NCBI RefSeq assembly: GCF_900129905.1 | Contig: NZ_FQXG01000008.1 | Coordinates: 74,152 to 138,151, forward strand | DNA: 64,000 bases | Reading direction: 5' to 3' | Source of the DNA: Ferrimonas marina | GTDB taxonomy: Bacteria; Pseudomonadota; Gammaproteobacteria; Enterobacterales; Shewanellaceae | In this document: in pieces, positions 17,212-25,318 of the stretch | Position numbering within the stretch: the stretch's first letter is position 1 | Layout: every line of letters starts with the position of its first letter | Made by a program: the position numbers and the translations under genes | The notes under the pieces: model-generated | The model's database searches: none | Told to the model about the DNA's origin: nothing | Seen by the model: the letters and a program-made list of their open reading frames with translations, nothing else

Positions 17212-17889
17212 GTGACTCAACTTCTGAAAACCTGGCTGTCCTGGAGCAGTGGCAAGGACAGCGCCTGGGCGCTGCATCAGCTTAAGCGCGATCCCAATGT
17301 GGAGCTGCTGGGGCTGTTTACCACGGTGAACCGCAGTGCCGAGCGGGTGGCGATCCATGGCGTGCGTGAGGCCCTGCTGCAGGCTCAGGCAAACAGCTTG
17401 GGATTGCCGCTGGTGGTGATTGACCTGCCGTTCCCTTGCAGTAACGAGGACTACCAAGCCTGCATGGCGCACTTTCATCAGCAGGCGTGCGATGCCGGTA
17501 TCCAGGCACTGGCCTTTGGCGATCTCTTCCTTGAGGATGTGCGGGACTATCGCTTGAAGACCCTGGAGGGCACCGGCCTGACGCCGCTGTTCCCGCTGTG
17601 GGGCCTGGATACCGCCAAGCTGGCCCAGACCATGGTGCAACAGGGTCTCAAGGCCACCATCGCCTGCGTGCAAAGCGACAAGCTGGAGGCCCAGTGGTTG
17701 GGGCGGGCGTTTGACCAGACGCTACTGGATACCCTGCCGGAGGGGATTGATCCCTGCGGAGAGTTTGGTGAGTTTCACACCTTTGCCTGGGATGGGCCGG
17801 ATTTCAGCTATCCCATTGCGGTAACGCTGGGGGAGCAGGTGCAGCGCGAGGGCGCCCGCTTTATCGATCTGCTTCCGGCCGAGGAGTAA
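17212..17889 (+). CDS. PP-loop adenine nucleotide alpha-hydrolase / Dph6-like ATP-binding protein
   Basis: This 225-residue protein has the PP-loop pyrophosphatase motif SWSSGKDSAWAL close to its N-terminus and belongs to the ATP-binding family that includes diphthamide synthetase Dph6. Further family signatures are AFGDLFLEDVRDYR and DPCGEFGEFHTF. Members activate a substrate by adenylation; the bacterial substrate is unknown, since bacteria lack diphthamide. I place the start at GTG 17212, which has AAGG at 7 nt and puts the PP-loop near the N-terminus as in relatives. The frame extends upstream to 17119 (another ATG at 17176). A bidirectional terminator follows. Confidence 0.78.
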   Translation: MTQLLKTWLSWSSGKDSAWALHQLKRDPNVELLGLFTTVNRSAERVAIHGVREALLQAQANSLGLPLVVIDLPFPCSNEDYQACMAHFHQQACDAGIQALAFGDLFLEDVRDYRLKTLEGTGLTPLFPLWGLDTAKLAQTMVQQGLKATIACVQSDKLEAQWLGRAFDQTLLDTLPEGIDPCGEFGEFHTFAWDGPDFSYPIAVTLGEQVQREGARFIDLLPAEE

Positions 17890-17899
17890 CCCGGGAACA

Positions 17900-17940
17900 A
17901 AAACGCCCACCGCTGTTGCCAGATTCGGTGGGCGTTTTGT
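17900..17940. terminator. Bidirectional terminator between convergent genes
   Basis: A 13-bp stem (17900-17912 with 17926-17938) is flanked by A and T runs, serving the plus-strand ATPase and the minus-strand prepilin gene. Confidence 0.88.
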
Positions 17941-17952
17941 TGAGACCGTTGT

Positions 17953-18486
17953 TTAGCAGCCGTCTGTCTTAACGTAATGGTTGGGGGTGCCGCCCCAGCT
18001 GCGCGGGTGCTGGTAGAGGATGCGGCAGTTGCCGTCGCGGATGTTGCCGTTACCCAGGGTGTCGAAGCCAATGTAGGCCTGGTGACTCTCAACGGTGAAG
18101 CCGTAATCGCCGGCGTTGCGGTCATGAACGTAATGCAGCTTGCCGCCCACATCCAGGTCCAGCGCCATATCCAGGTTGTCGTTATCCAGCCAGCCGTACA
18201 CCAGGCGGATATCCCCTTCGTCAATGACGCCGTTGTTGTTCATGTCGATGTAGTGATGCTTGTCGTCACCGGCATCCAGCACCCCGTTGGGCAGCTTCAT
18301 CTTCACGTCCGCCATCTGGCTGCCGTGCTTGAGCGCGCCCATCGCCTGGTCCAGCTTGGCGATGCGGGCTTCGGTGCTGAGGTTGATAAAGCGGGGCAGG
18401 GCGGCGGCGGCCAGGATGCCAAGAATGACGATCACCACCACCAGTTCAATCAGGGTAAATCCTTGCTTACTTTTTTTGAGTTCCAT
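17953..18486 (-). CDS. Type IV prepilin-like protein (MshA-like) with EF-hand-like loop
   Basis: This 177-residue protein has a class III prepilin leader (MELKKSKQG) cleaved before F, followed by the hydrophobic assembly helix FTLIELVVVIVILGIL and the ALPRFINL segment typical of MSHA-type pilins. The globular domain contains DMNNNGVIDEGD (near residues 80-91), which matches the spacing of a calcium-binding EF-hand/dockerin-type loop, and two cysteines near the end (GNCRI, DGC) that could form a pilin disulfide. No pilus assembly genes are nearby, so it would depend on machinery encoded elsewhere. The calcium site is inference from the loop pattern. Confidence 0.82.
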   Translation of the reverse strand: MELKKSKQGFTLIELVVVIVILGILAAAALPRFINLSTEARIAKLDQAMGALKHGSQMADVKMKLPNGVLDAGDDKHHYIDMNNNGVIDEGDIRLVYGWLDNDNLDMALDLDVGGKLHYVHDRNAGDYGFTVESHQAYIGFDTLGNGNIRDGNCRILYQHPRSWGGTPNHYVKTDGC

Positions 18487-18634
18487 CTCTAAAACAATGC
18501 CTTATGCTAGTTTGTAGTCATCTGACCAAAATCTGTAATGCCATACCAGTAGACGGATGTGTCAGACTGACAGAGTGTGATCGGGCTCACGATGAACCCG
18601 GTACAACCATCAGAGGGACAATCGAGAGCGAACG

Positions 18635-18901
18635 ATGCGGGCGATGATCTGGGTAATAGCGTGGTGCTTGATGCTGCTGGGGGGCGTGTTGGTCTTCACC
18701 CCGCTGCCGGTGGGTGCGCTATTGATTACCCTCAGCCTGGCGATGATGCTGGGGGTCAGTCCGCGACTGCAGAACCGATTGCAGATTTGGCGCACCAATC
18801 ACGGCCCGCTGGATAACCTGATGCACAAACTGGAGCGTTTGTGCGAGCCTCGCTGGCAGGGGATGCATCAGAACCTGGTCAAGACCCGGCCACGCCGTTG
18901 A
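18635..18901 (+). CDS. Small inner-membrane protein, unknown function
   Basis: This 88-residue protein starts at an ATG preceded by GAGAG. Two hydrophobic segments (MIWVIAWCLMLLGGVLVF and VGALLITLSLAMMLGV) flank a TPLP turn, followed by a basic cytoplasmic tail. The layout resembles small PGPGW/DUF454-type membrane proteins, but I cannot assign the family firmly. It is divergent from the prepilin gene across a 148-bp gap that probably holds both promoters, and convergent with the outer-membrane barrel gene. Confidence 0.6.
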   Translation: MRAMIWVIAWCLMLLGGVLVFTPLPVGALLITLSLAMMLGVSPRLQNRLQIWRTNHGPLDNLMHKLERLCEPRWQGMHQNLVKTRPRR

Positions 18902-18923
18902 GGGTCGGCTTCTGCTTCCTACG

Positions 18924-20129
18924 CTAGAAACTCCACTTCACTTGGGCAAACAGCAGGGTCGATGGCGTATCGCCAAACAGACTGTCGCCACTGCCATCGA
19001 AGCGCTGCAACACCCCCAGCAACTGCCAATCGTTTGCCAGTGAATAGCTGCCGTTGAGACCAATAAAGTAGGAGCCATCGTCGTAGCCGGTGGCGCTCAT
19101 GGTCAGGCGGCTCAGCGCCGTGGGCTCAAAGCCCAGCTCACCATAGCCGCTCCAGCGGGTGAAGCTGAGGGTACGGGCGGTGAGTGGCAGGTTTAAGAAC
19201 GCCAGGGCGCTGTCCGGGTCCTGGGGGTGGGAGATGTAAAGCAGCGCCGCCCGTCCCAGCCAATTGCGGCGTCCGCCAAAGCTGTAATCGCTCTCAAGAC
19301 TCGCCACCGTCGCATCCTCCAGTGGCTGGCCATCCCATTCGCTCTCGGTGGTGTGAAAATGGGTTATCTCTCCCCGCAGGCCAGCACCACGCAGGTCACC
19401 GGCAAAGCCCAGCCCCACCACGTTATCCAGTCCCGATTTGCCGAGGATCAACTGGCCGTCCCAGCCGCGATGGTTGAATAGGTAGCGCCCGGCGTAGCTG
19501 GTCAGCGCGCTGTCGTCGTCCGGGTTATAGACCAGGTCCAGCTGGGAGGCGAAACCCAGCTTGCGGGTTACTCGCACCGCGTCGCTGCCGGGGCGCTCCT
19601 CGTAGTCGAAGTCGTAGATGGAGTAGCTGTTGAAGATGTCGTTGGGGTTGAACACCGTGGTCATGCCCCAGTTGATGCGAAAGCGGCCGCCGCGCAATTG
19701 CCAATCGACGTTGTGCCAATCCAGGTAGAGCCGGTCAAAGCTGGTGGTGCCCACCACGCCGCGCTTGTCCAGCCAGTTGGTGGTGAGGTCCCAGTAGCCC
19801 GGATCGAAGCCCACCAGATCGCCGTAGCCCGGCAACTCCGCCGTGTCACCAAACAGCAGGCGGTTACGCATGCCGGCGTTGAAACGCAGGTTGCCGTCGA
19901 AGCGGTACTCGAAGTTGAAGCGCTGGTGCACCAGGTGATCCAGCGCGTTGTCGCCGCTGTCCGGCAGGGCGGCGCTGGCCATGTACTTGACGTAGCCGTT
20001 GAGATCCCAGGCCTTCTCCGGGGTTAGCCCCGGGATCTGCGCCAGCGCCGGCCAGGCCACTAGGGCTGTACTGAGGGCCGTACTGAGAGCGATTGTGCGC
20101 CAGCGGGTGGCGCTGCAGCGGCCTGTCAT
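18924..20129 (-). CDS. Outer-membrane beta-barrel protein of the Lol-like ABC operon
   Basis: This 401-residue exported protein has a signal peptide ending near WPALAQ and many alternating beta strands with aromatic girdles, ending in the canonical C-terminal phenylalanine (FAQVKWSF). Visible features include RFNFEYRFDGNLRF, LYLDWHNVDWQLRGGRF, INWGMTTVFNPND and GYGELGFEP. The start at 20129 overlaps the ATPase stop in an ATGA arrangement, so it is translationally coupled to the ABC transporter; upstream in-frame starts (to 20156) would lie inside that gene. Similar barrels co-occur with LolA-like proteins, but its exact family and cargo are not recognisable. It is the last gene of a TetR-headed operon. 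Confidence 0.75.
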   Translation of the reverse strand: MTGRCSATRWRTIALSTALSTALVAWPALAQIPGLTPEKAWDLNGYVKYMASAALPDSGDNALDHLVHQRFNFEYRFDGNLRFNAGMRNRLLFGDTAELPGYGDLVGFDPGYWDLTTNWLDKRGVVGTTSFDRLYLDWHNVDWQLRGGRFRINWGMTTVFNPNDIFNSYSIYDFDYEERPGSDAVRVTRKLGFASQLDLVYNPDDDSALTSYAGRYLFNHRGWDGQLILGKSGLDNVVGLGFAGDLRGAGLRGEITHFHTTESEWDGQPLEDATVASLESDYSFGGRRNWLGRAALLYISHPQDPDSALAFLNLPLTARTLSFTRWSGYGELGFEPTALSRLTMSATGYDDGSYFIGLNGSYSLANDWQLLGVLQRFDGSGDSLFGDTPSTLLFAQVKWSF

Positions 20130-20830
20130 CCGGCCACCGACTCCGGCTGTTGGCACTGGTCCTGGGTCAATTGGCCATCCTCGAATACGATCACCCGTCG
20201 TGCCCGTTTGATCACCCGCGGGTCATGGGTGGAGAAGATGAAAGTGGTGCCCTCGGTTTCGTTGAGCTGCTGCATGATGTCCAGCAGCTCAGCGGTGCTC
20301 TGGGCGTCCAGGTTGGCGGTAGGCTCGTCTGCCATCACGAAACGGGGCCGTGGGGCCAGGGCCCGGGCTACCGCGACCCGCTGCTGCTGGCCGCCGGAGA
20401 GCTTGGCCGGCACCTTGTGCAGGTGATCCGCCAGTCCCACCTGAGTGAGCAGTTGCTCCGCCCGCTGGCGGCACTCCTGGGCCGGTCGGCCCTGCAGCTG
20501 CATCACAAACTCAACGTTCTCCAGCGCAGTCAATACCGGCAGCAGGCTGTAGTCCTGGAAGATGAAGCCGATATGGTCGCGGCGAAAGCCGATCATCGCC
20601 TTTTGCGACAACGCCTTCAGCGACTGACCATCGATGGTGACATCGCCGCCGCTGGGCTCATCGATGCCGCCGAGCATGTTCAGCAGGGTGGTTTTGCCCG
20701 AGCCCGAGGGTCCCATCACGGCGACAAACTCGCCCTGCTCGATGGTGAGATCCAGCGGTTTGACCGCCTGCACCGGGAAGTCGGTGTCGGCGTTGTAGGT
20801 CTTGCTCAAGGTGTGGGTTTGAATGGTCAT
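20126..20830 (-). CDS. LolD/MacB-type ABC transporter ATP-binding protein
   Basis: This 234-residue nucleotide-binding subunit has Walker A GPSGSGKTTLLN, Q-loop (IGFIFQDYSLLP), signature LSGGQQQRVAVARAL, and Walker B FVMADEPTANLD. The family powers FtsX-type permeases that do not translocate substrates through the membrane but extract lipoproteins or drive periplasmic work. It lies 12 bp after two FtsX-type permease genes and overlaps the barrel gene, so these form one transporter. Confidence 0.9.
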   Translation of the reverse strand: MTIQTHTLSKTYNADTDFPVQAVKPLDLTIEQGEFVAVMGPSGSGKTTLLNMLGGIDEPSGGDVTIDGQSLKALSQKAMIGFRRDHIGFIFQDYSLLPVLTALENVEFVMQLQGRPAQECRQRAEQLLTQVGLADHLHKVPAKLSGGQQQRVAVARALAPRPRFVMADEPTANLDAQSTAELLDIMQQLNETEGTTFIFSTHDPRVIKRARRVIVFEDGQLTQDQCQQPESVAG

Positions 20831-20842
20831 AGCGGGTCCAGG

Positions 20843-22090
20843 TCAGTGTTTTTCCGCCATCGCCTCGGCGGGGCGCTTGCGCAGGATCTGTCGGGCAGGG
20901 TAGAGCGCAGCCAACAGGCTGGCCGCCACTACAGTGAGGAAGATCAGGCCATACTCCTGGCCGGTCACCACGGGGTAGAACAGGGTATCGGCCCCGAAGG
21001 CACCCAAGCCATCTGCCATGCCCCCTAGGGAGATGCCGGTGCGCTGCAGAATCTGCATCAGGCCTAAGCCGGCCAGCACCCCCAGCAGGCCACCGCAGAT
21101 CCCAAGCCAGGCGGACTCCAGCAGGATCAGCGCGAACACCTTGTGTTTCTGCATCCCCACCGCCATCAACACGCCGAACTCACGGGTGCGCTCGAACACC
21201 GACATCAGCATGATGTTGATGATGCCAAAGCCCATGGCAACCACGTAGATGCCGATGATGATGGCGTTGCTTATCCCCATCTGGCCCAGTATTGAGGCCA
21301 GCATCGGCTGGATCTCCTGCCAGTCGCGGACGCGATTCTGCGGCGCGCTGGCCGCTTGCAGCGCCTGCTTGACCCGAAGCACCGGCTCAATGGCCTGGTA
21401 ATCGGTCTCGGTTAGGCGGATGGCCAGCTCGTGACTGCCGTCCAGGCCGGCCAAAGCGGTCAGGTCGCTTTTACGAACGAACAGGTTGCCGTCATCGAAG
21501 GCGGTAGAAGGGGTCTGGAAGATCCCCCGAACCCGGAAGGCGGCACCGGCCACGTCCCCTTGGCCGTCGGTGAAGGTGAGCACCACCTTGGAGCCCAGCT
21601 TGAGGCGCAGGCGGTCAGCGGTCTTTTGCGATACCAGCACCGGGTTGCGGCCCTGGTCGTCCAGCCACTGGCCCTCGATGACCGCGTCGGCAATGGGGGT
21701 GACCGCCGCTTCCTCGGCAGGCTGCACCCCGTTGATGCGGATCCCCCGGGTGGCGCGGGCGGAGGCCACCATCCCCTCGGCGACAAAGCGTTCGCTCCAG
21801 GCGGCCACCTGCGGCAGCGCAGCCAGCTCATCCAGCAGCGCTTGGGGATCGATCAGGCGATCCTGGATGTCCGGGTTGTCCAGGTAGCGCTGGTTGTGCA
21901 CCTGCAGCTGACTGGTCTGCCAGGCGATGGCGTTCTGGATCATGTTGCCGTAGAGGCCGGCGATGAAGCCGATCATCGCCACCACGCCAATCAGGCCAAA
22001 CACCACGGCGCCGAGCATGATGCTGGTGCGCAGCTTGTTGCGCCACAGGTTGCGCCAGGCCAGGGTGAGCAGTTGGGTGCTAGCGCGCAT
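20843..22090 (-). CDS. FtsX/MacB-type ABC permease (second of pair)
   Basis: This 415-residue permease starts at ATG 22090 with GGAGG at 5 nt; a frame extension to 22111 is unlikely. It has an N-terminal membrane helix after WRNLWRNKLRTS, a large periplasmic MacB-type domain (about 50-270), and three C-terminal helices including the conserved ERTREFGVLMAVGM motif of FtsX-domain proteins. Its start overlaps the end of the preceding permease by 11 nt. Together they form a LolC/LolE-like heterodimer. Confidence 0.88.
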   Translation of the reverse strand: MRASTQLLTLAWRNLWRNKLRTSIMLGAVVFGLIGVVAMIGFIAGLYGNMIQNAIAWQTSQLQVHNQRYLDNPDIQDRLIDPQALLDELAALPQVAAWSERFVAEGMVASARATRGIRINGVQPAEEAAVTPIADAVIEGQWLDDQGRNPVLVSQKTADRLRLKLGSKVVLTFTDGQGDVAGAAFRVRGIFQTPSTAFDDGNLFVRKSDLTALAGLDGSHELAIRLTETDYQAIEPVLRVKQALQAASAPQNRVRDWQEIQPMLASILGQMGISNAIIIGIYVVAMGFGIINIMLMSVFERTREFGVLMAVGMQKHKVFALILLESAWLGICGGLLGVLAGLGLMQILQRTGISLGGMADGLGAFGADTLFYPVVTGQEYGLIFLTVVAASLLAALYPARQILRKRPAEAMAEKH

Positions 22091-23306
22091 GGGCACCTCC
22101 CTTGAGGGCACTGACCAGCTCCAGCCGATGGATGCGCCACAGCGGATAGAGTAGGCACAGCGCCAGCAACGCCAGGACGATGCCGATCTGGTCGAGGAAC
22201 AGGCCTGGGTCCACCAGCGCCGGCAGGATGGGATCCCAGCCCAGCTCCAGCATCATCTGGGCGGCGTCGCCGGTCATCTGAATTGGGTTGTGCGCCAGGT
22301 AAAGCAGTACTGGCGTGGCCAGCAGCAGCCCCATCGCAACCCCCAGGGCAGCGATGAACAATGACTCGATCATCACCAGCGCCAACAGGCGGCCGCGTAG
22401 CATGCCGGTGGCCAGCATCACGGCGAACTCCCGCTGGCGCTCCAGGGTCATCATCAGCAGGGTGGCAAATAGGCCAAAGCCCACCACGCCATAGAGCAGG
22501 TACATCATGAACAGGCCGCCGGCCTTATCCATCAGGATCTGTTGGGCCATCTCCGGGGCCAGGTCCTGCCAGTCTCGCACCGCCTGGTCCGGGTAGAGGG
22601 CTTTGAGCTGCTGCTCGGTATCGGACAGCTGCGCCAGGGTGTGGGTGTGCAGCACCCAGGCGCTTATCAGATCGCCGGTGCTGTAGAGCTGCTGGGCCAG
22701 GGGTAGGGGCAGGTAGACCAGCTGGTTGTCCAGTCCGGGCACGGGGAAGCGCAGCAGCCCCTTGATGCGATACAGTCCGGCGGCGGTTTGGCCGCGGTAG
22801 CCCTGACCGTAGAGCACGATCTCATCGCCGATGGCCAGCTCAAGGAACTGGGCCAGGCCTTCGCCCACCAGCACCTGATTGTCGTCATCCTCAAGGAACT
22901 CGCCGGCCACCAGCTTCTCACCCAGCTTGGCGTAGTCATTCTCCAGGCTGGGAACGCCGGCCATCACCAGGGCGCCCTTGGAGCGCTGCTCTCCGGCGGC
23001 CAGAGCAAAGGATTCCAGCCGGGGCAGCAGATGGCTGACGCTGGGCAGGGCACGGGCCGGGGCGATAAAGTCAGCGCTCTTCGGCACCAGGTCATCGATC
23101 CCTTGGCTCTCCTGGTATTCGGGGTGCTGGATCTGTACCAGACCCGTGGCAAAGCGGGCGGCATTGTCGATGTTGTTGCTGTAGGTGCCCTCCTGCAGGC
23201 TGCGCATAAACAGCGACAGCGCTAACGCCAGCGCCAGGGCCGCGGCGGTCAGCAGGGTGCGTCGTTTTTGGCGCCACAGGTTACGCCAGGCCAATCTAAT
23301 CAACAT
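22080..23306 (-). CDS. FtsX/MacB-type ABC permease (first of pair)
   Basis: This 408-residue permease has the same topology as its partner: an N-terminal helix after WRNLWRQKRRTLL, a periplasmic domain, and three C-terminal helices with LERQREFAVMLATGM. It is separated from the upstream LolA-like gene by 214 bp that contain the heptamer array, unlike the rest of the operon, where spacing is near zero. No strong ribosome site is seen before the ATG. It may have its own promoter or depend on read-through across the array. Confidence 0.87.
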   Translation of the reverse strand: MLIRLAWRNLWRQKRRTLLTAAALALALALSLFMRSLQEGTYSNNIDNAARFATGLVQIQHPEYQESQGIDDLVPKSADFIAPARALPSVSHLLPRLESFALAAGEQRSKGALVMAGVPSLENDYAKLGEKLVAGEFLEDDDNQVLVGEGLAQFLELAIGDEIVLYGQGYRGQTAAGLYRIKGLLRFPVPGLDNQLVYLPLPLAQQLYSTGDLISAWVLHTHTLAQLSDTEQQLKALYPDQAVRDWQDLAPEMAQQILMDKAGGLFMMYLLYGVVGFGLFATLLMMTLERQREFAVMLATGMLRGRLLALVMIESLFIAALGVAMGLLLATPVLLYLAHNPIQMTGDAAQMMLELGWDPILPALVDPGLFLDQIGIVLALLALCLLYPLWRIHRLELVSALKGGAHAR

Positions 23307-23383
23307 AGGTTCTGTGTATCTCCCGCTCTTTGGGAAAGTCCTTTGCTCTGGGCTGGTGTTCCGGTTTTGCTTTCACACTAGGA

Positions 23384-23523
23384 GCACCTAGCACCTAGCA
23401 CCTAGCACCTAGCACCTAGCACCTAGCACCTAGCACCTAGCACCTAGCACCTAGCACCTAGCACCTGGCACCTGGCACCTGGCACCTGGCACCTAGCACC
23501 TAGCACCTAGCACCTGGCACCTA
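23384..23523. repeat. Heptamer tandem array, 20 units of GCACCTA/GCACCTG
   Basis: Twenty uninterrupted 7-bp units fill 23384-23523. On the plus strand the order is 11 units ending in A, 4 ending in G, 3 ending in A, 1 ending in G and 1 ending in A. On the transcribed minus strand the unit reads TAGGTGC, and the first unit supplies the TAG stop codon of the LolA-like gene. Unit length and near-perfect identity are typical of slippage-prone simple repeats. It sits in the only long gap of the Lol-like operon. Confidence 0.97.
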
Positions 23524-24324
23524 GTCTCTCAGTGTCTTCATCTGGCTTTGCGAGAAGAAGGCCTCGTCAATGGCAAAATCGAACTGGGCGGCGTGGGTGA
23601 TCATCTCGGTCTTCTGACCCGGTTTGTCCGCCGGGATCATCTCCATCCTGGTGGCCAGGGCCCGGCCGCCCATCTGCTGCACCTCGAAGGTGTTGAGGGT
23701 GTTCACCAGCTCATCAAACTCGTCGTAGAACTCCACCTTGCGCTGCAGATGGGTCTGCTTGGAGATCCACAGCCGCACCTTGCTCCACACCACCGGGGCG
23801 TCGGGCTTGGCGACGGCGTCGATGACGTAGCTGAGATCGCCGTCGAACACCTCCTCGCCCACCAGGCTATGGTGGTAGTCCACTACGATGGAGGACTGGT
23901 TGATCAGGTCATCATTGGTGAAGTCCGAGCCCATCCAGGACTGACCCAGCATGGAGGGGGCGATCTTGATCACCCGCTCGATCCCCGGCAGCCAGTTCCA
24001 CATCTCCCGTTGGCGCTTGAGCGAGGCGCTGCCCTTATCCCGGGCTGGCGCGGTGACCAATACCAGGGAGAGATCCTGGCCCTTGGTCCAGCTCTTCATG
24101 CTCATGGAGCGGGTCCAGTCCGGCCGGATGATGTTCATGGTCAGCTCGGTGTAGCTGGCATCCCCGCGCATCTGCTGATCAGACAGGCGGACGATCTCGC
24201 TGGCGTCGGTTTGGGTTGCGGGCTGGTTCTCAGTATCCGCCTCTGGTGTGGCGCTGGCTGGCAGGGCAAAACCGCCGATCAGCAGGGCCAGAAGGGCGGC
24301 GCGAAGCTGGGGTAACAGGGTCAT
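23521..24324 (-). CDS. LolA-fold outer-membrane lipoprotein-sorting-like protein
   Basis: This 267-residue periplasmic protein starts at ATG 24324 (GGAG at 6 nt) with a signal peptide (LLALLIGGFALPASA). The mature part matches the LolA-like sorting family: DQQMRGDASYTELTMNI, SWTKGQDLSLVLVTAP, a MWNWLPGIERVIKI segment, and GSDFTNDDL. Such proteins have an open beta-sheet with a hydrophobic cavity that carries lipids or lipoproteins across the periplasm. It follows the TetR gene after 10 bp and precedes two FtsX permeases. Its stop codon is part of the heptamer array. Confidence 0.85.
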   Translation of the reverse strand: MTLLPQLRAALLALLIGGFALPASATPEADTENQPATQTDASEIVRLSDQQMRGDASYTELTMNIIRPDWTRSMSMKSWTKGQDLSLVLVTAPARDKGSASLKRQREMWNWLPGIERVIKIAPSMLGQSWMGSDFTNDDLINQSSIVVDYHHSLVGEEVFDGDLSYVIDAVAKPDAPVVWSKVRLWISKQTHLQRKVEFYDEFDELVNTLNTFEVQQMGGRALATRMEMIPADKPGQKTEMITHAAQFDFAIDEAFFSQSQMKTLRD

Positions 24325-24334
24325 GGGGTTCTCC

Positions 24335-25018
24335 TTACTCGAACCAGGCGGCAATCAAAGCGGGATCGGCCAGCGGCAGGCTGCCTGCTGGGGCGGCCAG
24401 GGTTCGCTCCAGCGCTTGCTGGCTGGCGGCCAGCAGTTGGCAACAGGCCTCCACCGGCTCGGGGGCCGAATCCGGTGCCAGCAGGATCTCGGTGATGCGC
24501 TCGCCCTGGGCGGCGAGCAGGGCAAACAGCAGCTCGGCAGTGGCCTCGGGCTGTTCGATATCAAACACCCCCTCCCGGGCGCCCTGGGCCAGCAGCTGAG
24601 CATAGAGCGGAACTGCTAATCGCCGGGTTTTCTCGGTCAGGGTTAGCCGCAGCTTGAGGTTGCTGCCCTGGTGCATCGCCCTGGCCTGCAGCAGCAGGGC
24701 GTCCTTGTGTTCCAGCTTCCAGCGGTTGGACTGGCTCATCAGCGCGCGCCACTTCTCCAGCGCAGGCAGGGCCGGATCGTCGATCAGTCCCTGGATATGC
24801 GGGGCGAAGCTGGTCAGCATCCGGTCTGTCAGCGCCTCCAGCACCGCCTGCTTGGAGTCAAAGTGATGGTAGAAGGCCCCTTTTGACAGGCCGACCGCCT
24901 TGAGCAGATCGTTGACCGAGGTGCTGTCGTAGCCTTGCTGCATAAACAGCTGCTCGGCGGCATCGAGGAACTCCTCTCGGCGCTGCTCACTGGGTTTGTT
25001 GGTACGGACGCGGGTCAT
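24335..25018 (-). CDS. TetR family transcriptional regulator of the Lol-like operon
   Basis: This 227-residue regulator has an N-terminal TetR helix-turn-helix (REEFLDAAEQLFMQQGYDST, VNDLLKAVGLSKGAFYHHF, residues about 14-58) and a variable ligand-binding C-terminal domain (residues 80-220). It is the first gene of the operon, and a palindrome typical of TetR operators lies 37 bp upstream, so autoregulation is likely. The ribosome site GGAGG is strong. The inducer is unknown; given the LolA-like and transporter genes, a lipid or membrane-stress signal is a guess. Confidence 0.9.
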   Translation of the reverse strand: MTRVRTNKPSEQRREEFLDAAEQLFMQQGYDSTSVNDLLKAVGLSKGAFYHHFDSKQAVLEALTDRMLTSFAPHIQGLIDDPALPALEKWRALMSQSNRWKLEHKDALLLQARAMHQGSNLKLRLTLTEKTRRLAVPLYAQLLAQGAREGVFDIEQPEATAELLFALLAAQGERITEILLAPDSAPEPVEACCQLLAASQQALERTLAAPAGSLPLADPALIAAWFE

Positions 25019-25054
25019 CTCACCCTCCGGTGTCCTTGTTGATAATTTAAATAT

Positions 25055-25067
25055 ACCGACCGTCGGT
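25055..25067. promoter_or_regulatory. Probable TetR-family operator
   Basis: A perfect 6-bp inverted repeat ACCGAC-C-GTCGGT lies upstream of the TetR gene next to an AT-rich block (TTTAAATATA). It also lies upstream of the divergent radical SAM gene at 25319, so both genes could be affected. Binding is inferred from position and from the symmetry typical of TetR-family operators. Confidence 0.65.
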
Positions 25068-25318
25068 CTGTTTCGCCATAAGCGGCAGAGAGGATTGGTG
25101 TGAAAAGGCGATCGGTCGCACGAATGGGGCTACTAACCCGACTGGGTAAATCCCTGCAAAGCCCGTTGCGCCAGGCAGGGGCGCTGACTATGGTGAGCCG
25201 GCACCCGCTTTCACCCCTTTGCGGCTCCCGGACATCAAAAAGTGTGAAGCTGAACCGGCCAGCCCCAGTGAAAGCCAATACACTGCGCCCATCCCTGAAC
25301 AGCGAGCGGACCCCAGTC

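Noticed and set aside
23384-23523. CRISPR array
   Set aside because: Units are 7 bp and contiguous, with no spacers and no cas genes.
25100-25318. N-terminal extension of the radical SAM enzyme
   Set aside because: It is arginine/serine-rich, has no ribosome site, and related enzymes start directly before the KKPFH segment.
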